Shown: positions 1 through 8,300 of the stretch, piece by piece
How positions within the stretch are numbered: the stretch's first letter is position 1
How the letters are laid out: each line of letters opens with the position of its first letter
Assembly: GCF_041153465.1 (NCBI RefSeq)
Contig: NZ_CP154858.1
Span: 372,001-436,000 of the forward strand
Reading direction: 5' to 3'
Source: Thermohahella caldifontis
GTDB lineage: Bacteria; Pseudomonadota; Gammaproteobacteria; Pseudomonadales; Oleiphilaceae
Length of the DNA: 64,000 nucleotides
Notes under the pieces: model-generated
Told to the model about the DNA's origin: nothing
Seen by the model: the letters and a program-made list of their open reading frames with translations, nothing else
Database searches by the model: none
Translations under genes and position numbers: made by a program

Positions 1-1109
1 GAGACTTTACCGGACACGGATTGCCGGCGGCCATCGGGGCCATGCCGCTGGCCGAAATATTTTACGGCATGACAGTCAAGGGTTTCGCCCTGCAGGACAT
101 TCTCCGCGAGATCAACCAGAAGCTGAAAAAGATTCTCCCCGTGGGCTTCTTCTGTTGCGCCTGCATGGCAGAGCTCAACTTTGACCAGAAAAGCGTGGAA
201 ATCTGGATCGGTGGACTGCCGGACTGTGTGCTGATTCAGTCCGGACGGGTGATCCGGATTCCCTCCAATCACCTGCCGCTGGGTGTATTGAAGCCCGAGC
301 AATTTCAGGCGAATACCTGGCGTTTTGAGATGAGTGACGGGGACCGGCTGTACATGTGGTCGGATGGCATTCTTGAGGCGGCCAATCCCCGGGGCGAGAT
401 GTTCGGCGATGAGCGGCTGATGTCACTCATCAGCGGAAATGCGGCGTCAGACACCCTGTTTGACACGATTCTGGACAAGGTGTTCGAGTTTGTGGGTACC
501 CATGACCAGCAGGATGATCTTACGCTGGTCGAGGTGACCATGATGCCGGAAGATCAGTTGGGCATCGGGGAGGCTCACCTGGTACGCAGTGCACTCAAGG
601 GGCCGCGCACCTGGGATTTCAGCTACCGGGTGGAAGGCGACACGCTGAGAGATTTCAATCCCATTCCCCTGTTGCTCCATGTCATCATGGAGGTGCCGGA
701 ACTGCGCCCCTACAATGGCCAGATTTACACCATCCTGACCGAGCTTTACAGCAACGCGCTCGAACACGGTATTCTGGGGCTGTCGTCGGATCTCAAGACC
801 ACACCGGACGGCTTTGCGCGGTACTACAAAGAACGTGAAGCCCGCCTCAGGCATCTGGACGGGCACGCCATCGAGTTTTCCTTTTCCCACCGCATGCGCG
901 GTGTGGGGGGTGTCCTCAGCCTGACCATGAAGGATACGGGCTCCGGGTTTGACGTCACGCAGGTCAATAATACAGTACCTGCGGCCAACCGCTTCTCCGG
1001 ACGGGGTATCCCCCTGTTGCGCAGTCTTTGCCGCAAGCTGGTATATTCCGAAGGCGGCACGCGTGTGGATGCAGAATTTGTCTGGCCGGATGGCCGGCGT
1101 GAGAATTGA
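1..1109 (+). CDS. Response phosphatase with SpoIIE/PP2C and HATPase domains, left-truncated
   Basis: The reading frame is already open at base 3 (DFTGHGLPAA...), so the gene starts left of the window. The visible 368 residues hold the end of a SpoIIE/PP2C-type Ser/Thr phosphatase domain (metal-site DFTGHG at the very start, DGILEA, QQDDLTLVEV) and then an HPK-like ATPase domain of the anti-sigma/serine-kinase type, with N-box ELYSNALEHG, G1 box DTGSGFD and G2 box GRGIPLL. A receiver domain is normally found upstream in this family (HsbR of Pseudomonas). Such proteins act on an anti-sigma-factor-antagonist partner. The next gene encodes a single-domain phosphotransfer protein, matching the HptB-HsbR signalling layout found near flagellar genes. 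The receiver domain and the HsbA-like partner are not visible here. Confidence 0.85.
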   Translation, partial: DFTGHGLPAAIGAMPLAEIFYGMTVKGFALQDILREINQKLKKILPVGFFCCACMAELNFDQKSVEIWIGGLPDCVLIQSGRVIRIPSNHLPLGVLKPEQFQANTWRFEMSDGDRLYMWSDGILEAANPRGEMFGDERLMSLISGNAASDTLFDTILDKVFEFVGTHDQQDDLTLVEVTMMPEDQLGIGEAHLVRSALKGPRTWDFSYRVEGDTLRDFNPIPLLLHVIMEVPELRPYNGQIYTILTELYSNALEHGILGLSSDLKTTPDGFARYYKEREARLRHLDGHAIEFSFSHRMRGVGGVLSLTMKDTGSGFDVTQVNNTVPAANRFSGRGIPLLRSLCRKLVYSEGGTRVDAEFVWPDGRREN

Positions 1110-1123
1110 ACGGGAGACCGAGC

Positions 1124-1474
1124 ATGCATGATGACCTGAGTCACGTGGACAGCGGTGCACTGGCCGAATTGCGTGAAGTCATGGAAGAAGAGTTTGATAT
1201 TCTGATCGACACGTTTCTGGACGATTCCGTGGATCGCATGCAACAGATCCGTGAGGCGCTGGCATCGGGTGATCCGGTGGCCTACAGCCGGGCGTGCCAC
1301 AGCTTCAAGGGAAGCGCAACCAATATGGGATTGCCCCGGCTGGCCGCGCTCTGTCGCGAAGGCGAGGAAGACGGGCGAGCCGGGAAGATGGAACGGGCGG
1401 CAATGATTACCGATGCCATCGAGGATGAACTGGCTGCTGTCCGGCAAGAACTGGCCGCTCAGAAGTCTGGTTGA
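1124..1474 (+). CDS. Single-domain histidine phosphotransfer (Hpt) protein, HptB-like
   Basis: This 116-residue protein consists of one Hpt four-helix domain. The phosphorylatable histidine is His59 in the motif CHSFKGSA. Hpt proteins relay phosphate from a hybrid kinase to a receiver, probably the receiver expected in the truncated protein just upstream. The ATG at 1124 is chosen because it follows a GGGAG ribosome-binding sequence; an upstream TTG would overlap the previous stop codon. The gap to the previous gene is 14 bases, so the two are likely co-transcribed. The function as an HptB equivalent is inferred from size and position beside fliK. Confidence 0.85.
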   Translation: MHDDLSHVDSGALAELREVMEEEFDILIDTFLDDSVDRMQQIREALASGDPVAYSRACHSFKGSATNMGLPRLAALCREGEEDGRAGKMERAAMITDAIEDELAAVRQELAAQKSG

Positions 1475-1511
1475 GCTGTCGGGCCCCTGTGAACGCCGGC
1501 TTTTGAAAAAT

Positions 1512-1527
1512 TGGTCTGATTCCTGCT
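1512..1527 (+). promoter_or_regulatory. Candidate sigma-54 (RpoN) promoter for fliK
   Basis: TGG at 1512-1514 and TGCT at 1524-1527 give the GG-N10-GC spacing of a sigma-54 site (TGGTCTGATTCCTGCT). The -24 half is incomplete, with TGGTCT in place of TGGCAC. It lies in the only gap between the Hpt gene and fliK, 37 bases before the fliK start. RpoN-dependent fliK expression is known in Pseudomonas. Confidence 0.45.
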
Positions 1528-1563
1528 TGGTCATTGCAGGTTCATACTCAGGCAGGACAGACC

Positions 1564-2733
1564 ATGACTCCGGATATCCTCACCAACTTTTCGTCTGAAC
1601 CCGCACGCGCGACAGCGCGCGCTAATGACCAGCCCACTACTCAGAAGGATGGCGGATTCCGCAAGACGCTCGAGGCGGAGGATCGCGAGACGGTCAGCGA
1701 GAAGCGTCGGGCGGAGCAGGATGCCGAACCGACGAAGAAAACTCAGAATAATGTGCAAACCGATGCTGAGCAGCGGGTGACTCGTTCGGATCAGGTGGAT
1801 TCGGGAGGTGCTCATCAAGACGAGACATCTGCCGGTATGACGCCGGAGGAAACCGCCCCGTCATCCCCCGTTGCACTGTTCGCACCACTTCCGCTGCCGG
1901 CTGATCTTCAGGCCAATGCGGCCCTACCTGCGGCAGACAGATTGCCGCCCGGCATGAGCGATGCGCTGGAAGCACTTGGCCTGCAACCTCTCCCCGATGC
2001 CTCCGGCACGACGGTGCCCCTTGAGCCCGGTTCTGCATCCGGCGCCCAAAGTGGGGGTGCCGCGGCGGCTGAACTGATATCCGGGGCGCTGATGACGCTT
2101 CGGCAGATGATGTCCGGTCAGACCGGTGACAAGACGGCCGTTTCGGCGCTACGTGACAGCGTGTTCAGTCAGGATATGCTTTCCGCGCTCTCCCAAGGGG
2201 ATGGTCCTGAGCTCAAGACCGTGACTCAGGCAGTTCAGAATGCGGTTCAGATGGCACAACGCCAGGACTCTGCTACCACACCGGTATGGGTATCGCAACT
2301 ACCGGCTCAGGCGGGAACGGAGGCTTGGCAACACCAGTTGGGCGAGAAGATCCTCTGGCTGGTTGGGCAGAAGCTCCATGAAGCACGCATTCACTTGAAT
2401 CCTGCCGACCTGGGCCCCATCGACATCCAGATCCAGATTCACAAGGATCAGGCTCAGATCCAGATGCATGCCACCCAGGCACTGACCCGGGATATGCTGG
2501 ATGCGGCTGCATGGCGGTTACGTGAAACGCTGGCAGGGCAGGGGCTGAACCTTTCCGGCTTTGATGTCAGTGACCAGCCTGCCTGGCAGCAATCCGAGCG
2601 TGAGCCTGGCCAGCCTTCCGGCGGAGGAGGTGCTGATACAGACCTTGCGCTGGAGACCGTGGAGGATCTCACCGAGAGACCTGTGATGATGCGGGTGACG
2701 GATATCCCCGGTCTGGTGGACACTTATGCCTGA
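1564..2733 (+). CDS. fliK: Flagellar hook-length control protein FliK
   Basis: FliK is secreted by the flagellar export apparatus, measures hook length and makes FlhB switch to filament-type substrates. The protein has about 389 residues: a low-complexity, Ala/Pro/Gln-rich N-terminal ruler region and a conserved C-terminal Flg_hook domain at roughly residues 255-345 (LNPADLGPIDIQIQI, then TRDMLDAAAWRLRETL and GLNLSGFDVS). The ATG at 1564 follows GGCAGGACAG; an in-frame TTG at 1534 is less likely. The identity of the C-terminal domain is clear; the variable N-terminus is normal for the family. It precedes fliL by 82 bases. Confidence 0.93.
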   Translation: MTPDILTNFSSEPARATARANDQPTTQKDGGFRKTLEAEDRETVSEKRRAEQDAEPTKKTQNNVQTDAEQRVTRSDQVDSGGAHQDETSAGMTPEETAPSSPVALFAPLPLPADLQANAALPAADRLPPGMSDALEALGLQPLPDASGTTVPLEPGSASGAQSGGAAAAELISGALMTLRQMMSGQTGDKTAVSALRDSVFSQDMLSALSQGDGPELKTVTQAVQNAVQMAQRQDSATTPVWVSQLPAQAGTEAWQHQLGEKILWLVGQKLHEARIHLNPADLGPIDIQIQIHKDQAQIQMHATQALTRDMLDAAAWRLRETLAGQGLNLSGFDVSDQPAWQQSEREPGQPSGGGGADTDLALETVEDLTERPVMMRVTDIPGLVDTYA

Positions 2734-2815
2734 GCAGGAATGCAGAGCGGGCAAAATTCCTCTGGATGGTCTAAACTCTTGAAATCGGGTTGAAACAATC
2801 GATTACAGGTGATCA

Positions 2816-3328
2816 ATGGCTGAGAAAGAAGCTCCTGAGGCGACGGAAGAGGGTGAAGGCAAGTCCGGCAGCAAGAAAATGCTCATCATCATACTGGTGG
2901 TGGTTATCCTGGCTGCAGGTGGTGGTGTGGGTGTGGCCTGGTTCCTGCTTTCGGGAGACAAGTCTGCCGAAGCGGACAAACCGGCCGAGCCCGCAGCGCC
3001 AGTTCACAAACCGGCGCTCTATTTCAATATCAAGCCGCCCATTGTGGTGGCCTTTGATGGCAACAAAGGTACGCGCTATCTTCAGGTGTCCATCAGTGTG
3101 ATGGGGCGCGACAAGGAGGCGATTGATGGGGTGGAGCTGCACTTGCCGGTGATCCGGAACCGGCTTATCAACGCCATCGGTTCCAAGGATTTCGCCAGTC
3201 TCATGACTCCTGAAGCCAAGGAGGCGTTGAGGCAGGAGTGCAAGGACATCATCAACCAGGTGCTCAACGACGAACAGGTGGCCGGCAGCATTGAAGAGGT
3301 GCTGTTTACCAATCTGGTCATGCAGTGA
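2816..3328 (+). CDS. fliL: Flagellar basal-body-associated protein FliL
   Basis: FliL is a single-pass inner-membrane protein beside the stator that supports torque and stator recruitment. The 170-residue product has a short, Lys/Glu-rich cytoplasmic tail, one transmembrane helix at about residues 22-46 (IIILVVVILAAGG), a Pro/Ala linker and a periplasmic FliL domain beginning near ALYFNIKPP. The conserved C-terminal segment EEVLFTNLVMQ is complete. It is followed after 15 bases by fliM, with the fliLMNOPQR-flhB order typical of gammaproteobacteria. Confidence 0.95.
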   Translation: MAEKEAPEATEEGEGKSGSKKMLIIILVVVILAAGGGVGVAWFLLSGDKSAEADKPAEPAAPVHKPALYFNIKPPIVVAFDGNKGTRYLQVSISVMGRDKEAIDGVELHLPVIRNRLINAIGSKDFASLMTPEAKEALRQECKDIINQVLNDEQVAGSIEEVLFTNLVMQ

Positions 3329-3343
3329 GAGTGAGGTAAGGCT

Positions 3344-4366
3344 GTGCAGGACCTGCTGTCCCAGGACGAAATCGATGCCCTCTTGCATGGCGTCGATGAA
3401 GGTGACATCGAGACGGAAGACACGTCCGATGCCACCGGCGTCAAAACCTATGACCTGACCAGTCAGGACCGGATCGTCCGTGGGCGCATGCCCACACTGG
3501 AGATGATCAACGAGCGCTTTGCCCGTTACACCCGCATCAGCCTGTTCAATCTCCTGCGACGCAATGCCGATGTGGCATCGGGTGGTGTGCAGATACTCAA
3601 GTTCGGCGAGTATGTGCATACCCTCTATGTGCCCACCAGCCTCAATCTGGTCAAAATGAGGCCGTTGCGCGGCACGGCGCTCTTCATTCTGGATGCCAAG
3701 CTGGTCTTCAAGCTGGTGGACAACTTTTTCGGCGGGGACGGGCGTCACGCCAAGATCGAGGGGCGGGAGTTCACGCCCACGGAAATCCGCATCGTACAGA
3801 TGGTGCTGGAACAGGTTTTCGTTGACATGAAGGAAGCCTGGAATGCGGTCATGAAAGTGGACTTCGAGTACATCAACTCGGAAGTCAACCCGGCCATGGC
3901 CAATATTGTCAGCCCCAGTGAAGTGGTGGTGGTCAGCACCTTCCATATCGAGCTGGACGGTGGCGGAGGGGATCTGCAACTGGCCCTGCCGTACTCCATG
4001 ATCGAGCCCATCCGTGAAGTGCTGGATGCGGGCGTCCAGTCCGATGTCGATGAAGTGGATGAACGCTGGATCCAGTCGCTGCAGCAGGACATTCTGGACG
4101 CTCAGGTACCCATCAATGCCACGGTGGCGAAACGCAAGATCAAGTTGCGGGATGTGGCAAAGCTCAAGGCAGGTGACGTCATTCCTGTGGACTTGCCGGA
4201 AACCGTCGTCCTGACCGCCAATGGCGTACCGATTTATCATGCAAGACTGGGCCAGATGAACGGGAATCTGGCGCTGAAGATTGAACGCAAGTTTGAACGG
4301 CCGGGGCCAGCCTCGGCGAAGGGGGTAGAATGGCTGAAGATGAAAGCACCGGTAAAAACGGAGTAG
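3344..4366 (+). CDS. fliM: Flagellar motor switch protein FliM
   Basis: FliM is the C-ring protein that binds phospho-CheY and sets rotation direction. The start is GTG at 3344 after GTGAGGTAAG, giving the classic N-terminal CheY-binding peptide LLSQDEIDALLHGV at residues 4-17. The middle domain (about residues 45-235) and the C-terminal SpoA/FliN-like domain (about 255-325) are intact over 340 residues. The 3' end overlaps fliN by 37 bases, so translation of the two is probably coupled. Confidence 0.97.
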   Translation: MQDLLSQDEIDALLHGVDEGDIETEDTSDATGVKTYDLTSQDRIVRGRMPTLEMINERFARYTRISLFNLLRRNADVASGGVQILKFGEYVHTLYVPTSLNLVKMRPLRGTALFILDAKLVFKLVDNFFGGDGRHAKIEGREFTPTEIRIVQMVLEQVFVDMKEAWNAVMKVDFEYINSEVNPAMANIVSPSEVVVVSTFHIELDGGGGDLQLALPYSMIEPIREVLDAGVQSDVDEVDERWIQSLQQDILDAQVPINATVAKRKIKLRDVAKLKAGDVIPVDLPETVVLTANGVPIYHARLGQMNGNLALKIERKFERPGPASAKGVEWLKMKAPVKTE

Positions 4367-4866
4367 ATGGCGGGGCGCCGGAAAAGGAAGTCGATATCAA
4401 TGGCGACGAAGCGCTGGCCGACGAATGGGCCGCTGCACTGGAAGAACAGGAATCGACGGAAGGCGAGGCCAACGTTGGCGAGGCCAACGTTGAGGATGAG
4501 TGGGCCGCTGCCATGGCCGAAGCGCAGGCGGCAGAGGGCAAGGTATCTCCTGCGCCGCTGGAAGATTTCGACGGTGCGGATGTGCCGCCACCGCCGGGCG
4601 CGCCGGATCTGGATGTCATTCTGGACATTCCCGTCACCATTTCCATGGAGGTGGGAAATACCCAGATTCCCATCCGCAACCTGCTGCAGCTCAACCAGGG
4701 TTCGGTGATCGAACTGGACCGTCTGGCGGGCGAGCCGCTGGATGTACTCGTCAACGGGACGCTGATCGCGCATGGCGAGGTGGTGATGGTCAATGAGAAG
4801 TTCGGCATCCGTCTGACGGATGTCATCAGTCCCTCAGAGCGCATCAAGAAACTGCGCAATGGATAG
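4330..4866 (+). CDS. fliN: Flagellar motor switch protein FliN
   Basis: FliN is the lower C-ring protein that binds FliH and helps bring export substrates to the motor. The C-terminal SpoA domain occupies about residues 95-175 (DIPVTISMEVG, then the LNQGSVIELDRLAGEPLDVLVNG core). The long acidic N-terminal extension carries two copies of a DEWAAA(L/M)-type motif around residues 31 and 55, separated by a duplicated GEANV pentapeptide. The ATG at 4330 lies inside the end of fliM after a GAAGGGGG sequence. At 178 residues it is longer than E. coli FliN (137), as is common in Pseudomonas relatives. Confidence 0.95.
   Translation: MAEDESTGKNGVDGGAPEKEVDINGDEALADEWAAALEEQESTEGEANVGEANVEDEWAAAMAEAQAAEGKVSPAPLEDFDGADVPPPPGAPDLDVILDIPVTISMEVGNTQIPIRNLLQLNQGSVIELDRLAGEPLDVLVNGTLIAHGEVVMVNEKFGIRLTDVISPSERIKKLRNG
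4462..4491 (+). repeat. 15-bp perfect tandem duplication inside fliN
   Basis: GGCGAGGCCAACGTT occurs twice in direct succession at 4462-4476 and 4477-4491. It duplicates the pentapeptide GEANV in the disordered N-terminal part of FliN and keeps the frame. It looks like a recent in-frame slippage duplication. Confidence 0.95.
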
Positions 4867-5239
4867 CGGTACGGTCATCCTTCAGGTGGTGCTGTCCCTG
4901 CTGCTGGTGCTGGCAGCAGTCTGGGGCAGCGTCTGGCTCATGAAGCGGCTCAATGGCGTCGCCGGCCGGGCCAGTGGGGCGCTGAAGATCGAAGCGGTCC
5001 TGCCGGTGGGACAGCGGGAGCGCCTGGTCGTGGTCAGGGCAGGGGAGGAATACCTGCTGGTGGGCGTCACACCGTCTTCCATCAACCTGATCAAGTCCCT
5101 GGGCACGCACTTTGAAACCCCGGCTGGTGCGGCTTCTGGCGCATCTGATTCAGAATTTGCACGCAAATTGCAGAGTCTTCTCGTCCGTGACAAAAAACTG
5201 ACGGGAAGCGATGAGACACCTCCAGAGAACACCGCCTGA
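4859..5239 (+). CDS. fliO: Flagellar biosynthesis protein FliO
   Basis: FliO is a small membrane protein that assists assembly of the FliP ring of the flagellar export gate. The 126-residue product begins with a transmembrane segment at about residues 6-28 (VILQVVLSLLLVLAAVW), followed by the conserved cytoplasmic core LPVGQRERLVVVRAGEEYLLVGVT. The ATG at 4859 overlaps the end of fliN by 8 bases. No strong ribosome-binding site is visible, so coupling to fliN translation is likely. The gene overlaps fliP by 29 bases. Confidence 0.93.
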   Translation: MDSGTVILQVVLSLLLVLAAVWGSVWLMKRLNGVAGRASGALKIEAVLPVGQRERLVVVRAGEEYLLVGVTPSSINLIKSLGTHFETPAGAASGASDSEFARKLQSLLVRDKKLTGSDETPPENTA

Positions 5240-6017
5240 AAAACTTTCCGGGCCCCGTGGCCACGGTCGTGGTGCAGCGCGTATCGGCCTGGCCATCCTC
5301 CTCATTGGCATGACCGGCCTGGCCTGGTCCGCACCTGACGGGCTCTCCGCCGTCAGGGTGGTGACCCAGCCGGACGGCTCGCAGGAATACACGGTCACGC
5401 TCCAGATTCTGGCGCTGATGACCGCCATCACCTTCATTCCTGCAGCGCTCATGATGATGACCGCCTTTACCCGGATCATCATCGTCTTTGCCATTCTGCG
5501 TCAGGCCCTCGGGCTTCAGCAGACCCCCTCCAACCAGATTCTGGTCGGCCTGGCCCTCTTCCTGACTTTCTTCATCATGGCGCCGGTCTTTGACAAGGTG
5601 AATGAGGAGGCCCTGCAGCCTTACCTCAACGAGGAAATGATCTTTCAGGACGCGGTCAGGAAAGCTGCGGAACCCTTCCGGGCCTTCATGCTCAAGCAGA
5701 CCCGGGAGGATGACCTGAACCTGTTCATCCGGCTGGCGGGTGACGAGGGCAAGTACGAAAGCCCGGATCAGGCGCCCTTCACCATACTGATGCCGGCCTT
5801 CGTAACCAGTGAACTCAAGACTGCATTTCAGATCGGCTTCATCCTGTTCATTCCCTTCCTGGTCATCGACATGGTGGTGGCCAGTGTCCTGATGGCCATG
5901 GGGATGATGATGCTCTCGCCCATCATCATTTCGCTGCCATTCAAGATCATGCTGTTTGTGCTCGTGGACGGCTGGGCGCTCATCATGGGCACGCTGGCCG
6001 CCAGCTTCGGACTCTAG
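5211..6017 (+). CDS. fliP: Flagellar export gate protein FliP
   Basis: FliP forms the pentameric core of the FliPQR export gate. The 268-residue protein has an N-terminal signal sequence (about residues 24-40, ending in LAWSA), then the conserved pattern of four transmembrane helices with the family motifs MMTAFTRIIIVF, LGLQQTPSNQILVGLALFLT and FQIGFILFIPFLVIDMVV. It starts inside the end of fliO and is followed by fliQ after 9 bases. Confidence 0.97.
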   Translation: MRHLQRTPPEKLSGPRGHGRGAARIGLAILLIGMTGLAWSAPDGLSAVRVVTQPDGSQEYTVTLQILALMTAITFIPAALMMMTAFTRIIIVFAILRQALGLQQTPSNQILVGLALFLTFFIMAPVFDKVNEEALQPYLNEEMIFQDAVRKAAEPFRAFMLKQTREDDLNLFIRLAGDEGKYESPDQAPFTILMPAFVTSELKTAFQIGFILFIPFLVIDMVVASVLMAMGMMMLSPIIISLPFKIMLFVLVDGWALIMGTLAASFGL

Positions 6018-6026
6018 GAGGCTGTC

Positions 6027-6296
6027 ATGACGCCGGAAGTGGTACTGGATCTGTTTCGCGAGGCGCTCTATCTGATCGTCATCATGGTTTCGGTGATCAT
6101 CGGGCCCTCTCTGGCGGTGGGATTGCTGGTGAGCATCTTTCAGGCCGCCACGCAGATCAACGAACAGACGCTGAGCTTTCTGCCGCGCCTGCTGGTCACG
6201 CTTGTGGTGCTTATCCTGGCCGGGCCCTGGTTGCTGACCCGGCTGCTGGATTTCACCCAGACCCTGATTCAGAACATTCCCTGGGTGATAGGCTGA
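6027..6296 (+). CDS. fliQ: Flagellar export gate protein FliQ
   Basis: This 89-residue protein has two transmembrane helices and wraps the FliP/FliR core of the export gate. Family features include the helix LYLIVIMVSVIIGPSLAVGL and the motif FQAATQINEQTLSFLPRLL. A TAGGAG ribosome-binding sequence lies 8 bases before the ATG at 6027. The stop is one base before the fliR start. Confidence 0.97.
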   Translation: MTPEVVLDLFREALYLIVIMVSVIIGPSLAVGLLVSIFQAATQINEQTLSFLPRLLVTLVVLILAGPWLLTRLLDFTQTLIQNIPWVIG

Positions 6297-6297
6297 C

Positions 6298-7077
6298 ATG
6301 ATCGAGCTGACGGACAGCCAGATCGGGGCCTGGGTCGGACAGATTCTCTGGCCCCTGTTCAGGATTGCCAGCTTCCTGATGGTCATGCCCGTGGTGGGGA
6401 CGCAGATCGTACCGCCCCGTGTCCGGCTGGTGCTGGCCATCCTGCTGACCTCCGTCGTGGCCCCCCAGGTTCAGCAGGTTCCGGCGGTGGATCCGCTTTC
6501 CCTGTCCGCCTTCACCATCGTGTTGCAACAGGTGCTCATTGGTGTGGCACTGGGATTTGTGCTGGTGATCCTGTTCCAGTTGTTTGCTGTGGCCGGGCAG
6601 GCTATCGCCATGCAGATGGGGCTGGGCTTTGCGTCCATGGTGGATCCGGCCAACGGGATTTCCGTCGCGGCCCTGGGGCAGTTCTACCTGATGCTGGTGA
6701 CGCTGCTGTTTCTGGCCATGAACGGTCATCTGGTGGCCTTTACGGTGATCGCGGAGAGCTTTGATGTTCTGCCCATCAGTGAAAACGGAATCAGTCCTGC
6801 CGGGTGGGGGCTGATCGTCTCGCGCATGAGCTGGCTGTTTGCGGGGGCGCTGATGATTGCCCTGCCGGCCGTGACGGCGCTGCTGCTGGTCAACGTGGCC
6901 TTTGGTGTCATGACCCGGGCCGCCCCTCAGATGAACATCTTTTCCATCGGTTTCCCGGTTTCCGTGGTGCTCGGGCTGTTGTTCTTCTGGATCGGTACGG
7001 CGGATTTTCTGCCCCATTTCAATGCCCTGACGGAGGACACCCTCCGCTTCATGCAGACAGTGCTGGATACACCCTAG
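6298..7077 (+). CDS. fliR: Flagellar export gate protein FliR
   Basis: FliR is the third export-gate subunit and seals the top of the FliPQR channel. The 259-residue protein has several long hydrophobic helices and family motifs such as MGLGFASMVDPANG and LLVNVAFGVMTRAAPQMNIFSIGFP. Its length is normal. It begins one base after fliQ and ends 9 bases before flhB. Confidence 0.97.
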   Translation: MIELTDSQIGAWVGQILWPLFRIASFLMVMPVVGTQIVPPRVRLVLAILLTSVVAPQVQQVPAVDPLSLSAFTIVLQQVLIGVALGFVLVILFQLFAVAGQAIAMQMGLGFASMVDPANGISVAALGQFYLMLVTLLFLAMNGHLVAFTVIAESFDVLPISENGISPAGWGLIVSRMSWLFAGALMIALPAVTALLLVNVAFGVMTRAAPQMNIFSIGFPVSVVLGLLFFWIGTADFLPHFNALTEDTLRFMQTVLDTP

Positions 7078-7086
7078 GAGCATGAC

Positions 7087-8220
7087 ATGGCCGAGACGGA
7101 CAGCAGTCAGGAAAAAACCGAACAACCGACCCCGCGAAAACTGGAGAAGGCCCGCGAGGAGGGTCAGATTCCGCGTTCGCGGGAGCTCAATACCATGGCA
7201 GTGCTGCTGGCCGGGGCCGCCGGCTTCTTTTTCTTCCGGAATGTGATCGGGGACGGCATGGCGCGCCTGTTCCGCGGCAATTTCAGCCTGGGGCGCGACG
7301 ATGTGCTCGATCCGGCGACGATGATCCGTCAGTTGCACGACTCTTTTCTGGACGCTCTGCTGACCTTTCTGCCCCTGCTGGTGATGCTCTGGATTGTCGC
7401 CATCCTGTCATCCATCGGGGTGGGGGGGCTGTTGTTCAGCAGCAAGGCGCTCATGCCCAAGTTCAGCCGCCTCAATCCGCTGGAAGGACTCAAGCGCATG
7501 TTTTCGGTCAAGTCCGTGGTTGAGCTGGTCAAGGCTATCCTCAAGACGGTGGTGGTCGGTGGCGTGGCCTGGCTGGTGCTGATGAATGTGCTGGATGACC
7601 TGCTGGCCATCAGTGCGCAGTCGCTCAGGCCGGGAATCGCCAGCGCCCTGTCCATTCTGGCATGGAGCTTTCTGTTTCTGGCGGCTTCTCTGGTGCTGAT
7701 TGCGCTCATTGATGTGCCGTTCCAGATGTACGATCACCAGAAGAATCTGCGCATGACCAAGCAGGAGATCAAGGACGAATTCAAGGAAACCGAGGGCAAG
7801 CCCGAGGTCAAGCGGCGGATCCGTGAACTGCAGATGGAGATGGCCCAGCGTCGCATGCTGGAAGAAGTGCCGAAGGCAGATGTGGTCATCACCAACCCGA
7901 CTCACTATTCGGTGGCCCTGAAATATGATCCCGACAGTGACGGGGCGCCGATTGTCGTTGCCAAGGGCGTGGATTTCATGGCTCTGAAAATCCGCGAGAT
8001 CGCCAGGGCGCACGGGGTGGAACAGGTGGAGGCGCCCCCGCTCGCCCGGGCCGTCTATTACCACACTGAAGTGGATGAAGAAATTCCTGCCGGGCTCTAT
8101 GTGGCCGTTGCACAGGTGCTGGCCTATGTGTTCCGCCTGCGTGAGTATCGCAAGGGGCGCGGTGAGCGTCCGCAACCCATACGCGATGTGCCCATCCCGG
8201 ACGATCTGCGCCACGACTGA
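7087..8220 (+). CDS. flhB: Flagellar export switch protein FlhB
   Basis: FlhB switches the export apparatus from rod/hook to filament substrates after autocleavage. The 377-residue protein has an N-terminal membrane domain of four helices and a C-terminal cytoplasmic domain. The autocleavage motif NPTH is at residues 270-273, almost the same position as in E. coli. The cleaved fragment runs to the C-terminus and includes KGVDFMALKIREIA and EEIPAGLYVAVAQVLAYV. The FlhB-like gene at 22769-23059 is a paralogue of just this fragment. The stop is 80 bases before flhA. Confidence 0.97.
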   Translation: MAETDSSQEKTEQPTPRKLEKAREEGQIPRSRELNTMAVLLAGAAGFFFFRNVIGDGMARLFRGNFSLGRDDVLDPATMIRQLHDSFLDALLTFLPLLVMLWIVAILSSIGVGGLLFSSKALMPKFSRLNPLEGLKRMFSVKSVVELVKAILKTVVVGGVAWLVLMNVLDDLLAISAQSLRPGIASALSILAWSFLFLAASLVLIALIDVPFQMYDHQKNLRMTKQEIKDEFKETEGKPEVKRRIRELQMEMAQRRMLEEVPKADVVITNPTHYSVALKYDPDSDGAPIVVAKGVDFMALKIREIARAHGVEQVEAPPLARAVYYHTEVDEEIPAGLYVAVAQVLAYVFRLREYRKGRGERPQPIRDVPIPDDLRHD

Positions 8221-8222
8221 AC

Positions 8223-8238
8223 TGGCCTGATCTTTGCA
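8223..8238 (+). promoter_or_regulatory. Candidate sigma-54 (RpoN) promoter for flhA
   Basis: TGGCCTGATCTTTGCA keeps GG-N10-GC spacing with TGGC at -24 and TTGCA at -12, close to the TGGCACG-N4-TTGCA consensus. It lies just after the flhB stop and 62 bases before flhA. In Pseudomonas the flhA-flhF-fleN-fliA genes are RpoN/FleQ-dependent. No enhancer was identified. Confidence 0.6.
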
Positions 8239-8300
8239 GAAATCAGTCAGGGGTTCCGTCATTGACGGGAATTCGACAGTGACTGATTGAAGAGAGGCGC

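Noticed and set aside
2734..2815. Separate promoter for fliL
   Set aside because: Neither sigma-54 spacing nor a sigma-28 or sigma-70 pair was found; fliL is more likely read from fliK.
2813..4240. 475-codon open frame on the minus strand opposite fliL and fliM
   Set aside because: It lies wholly opposite two certain genes, has a His/Gln/Asp-rich composition typical of antisense frames in GC-rich coding DNA, and shows no known domain.
5091..6440. 449-codon open frame opposite fliO, fliP and fliQ
   Set aside because: It is rich in His, Gln and Arg, as expected when membrane-protein codons are read in reverse.
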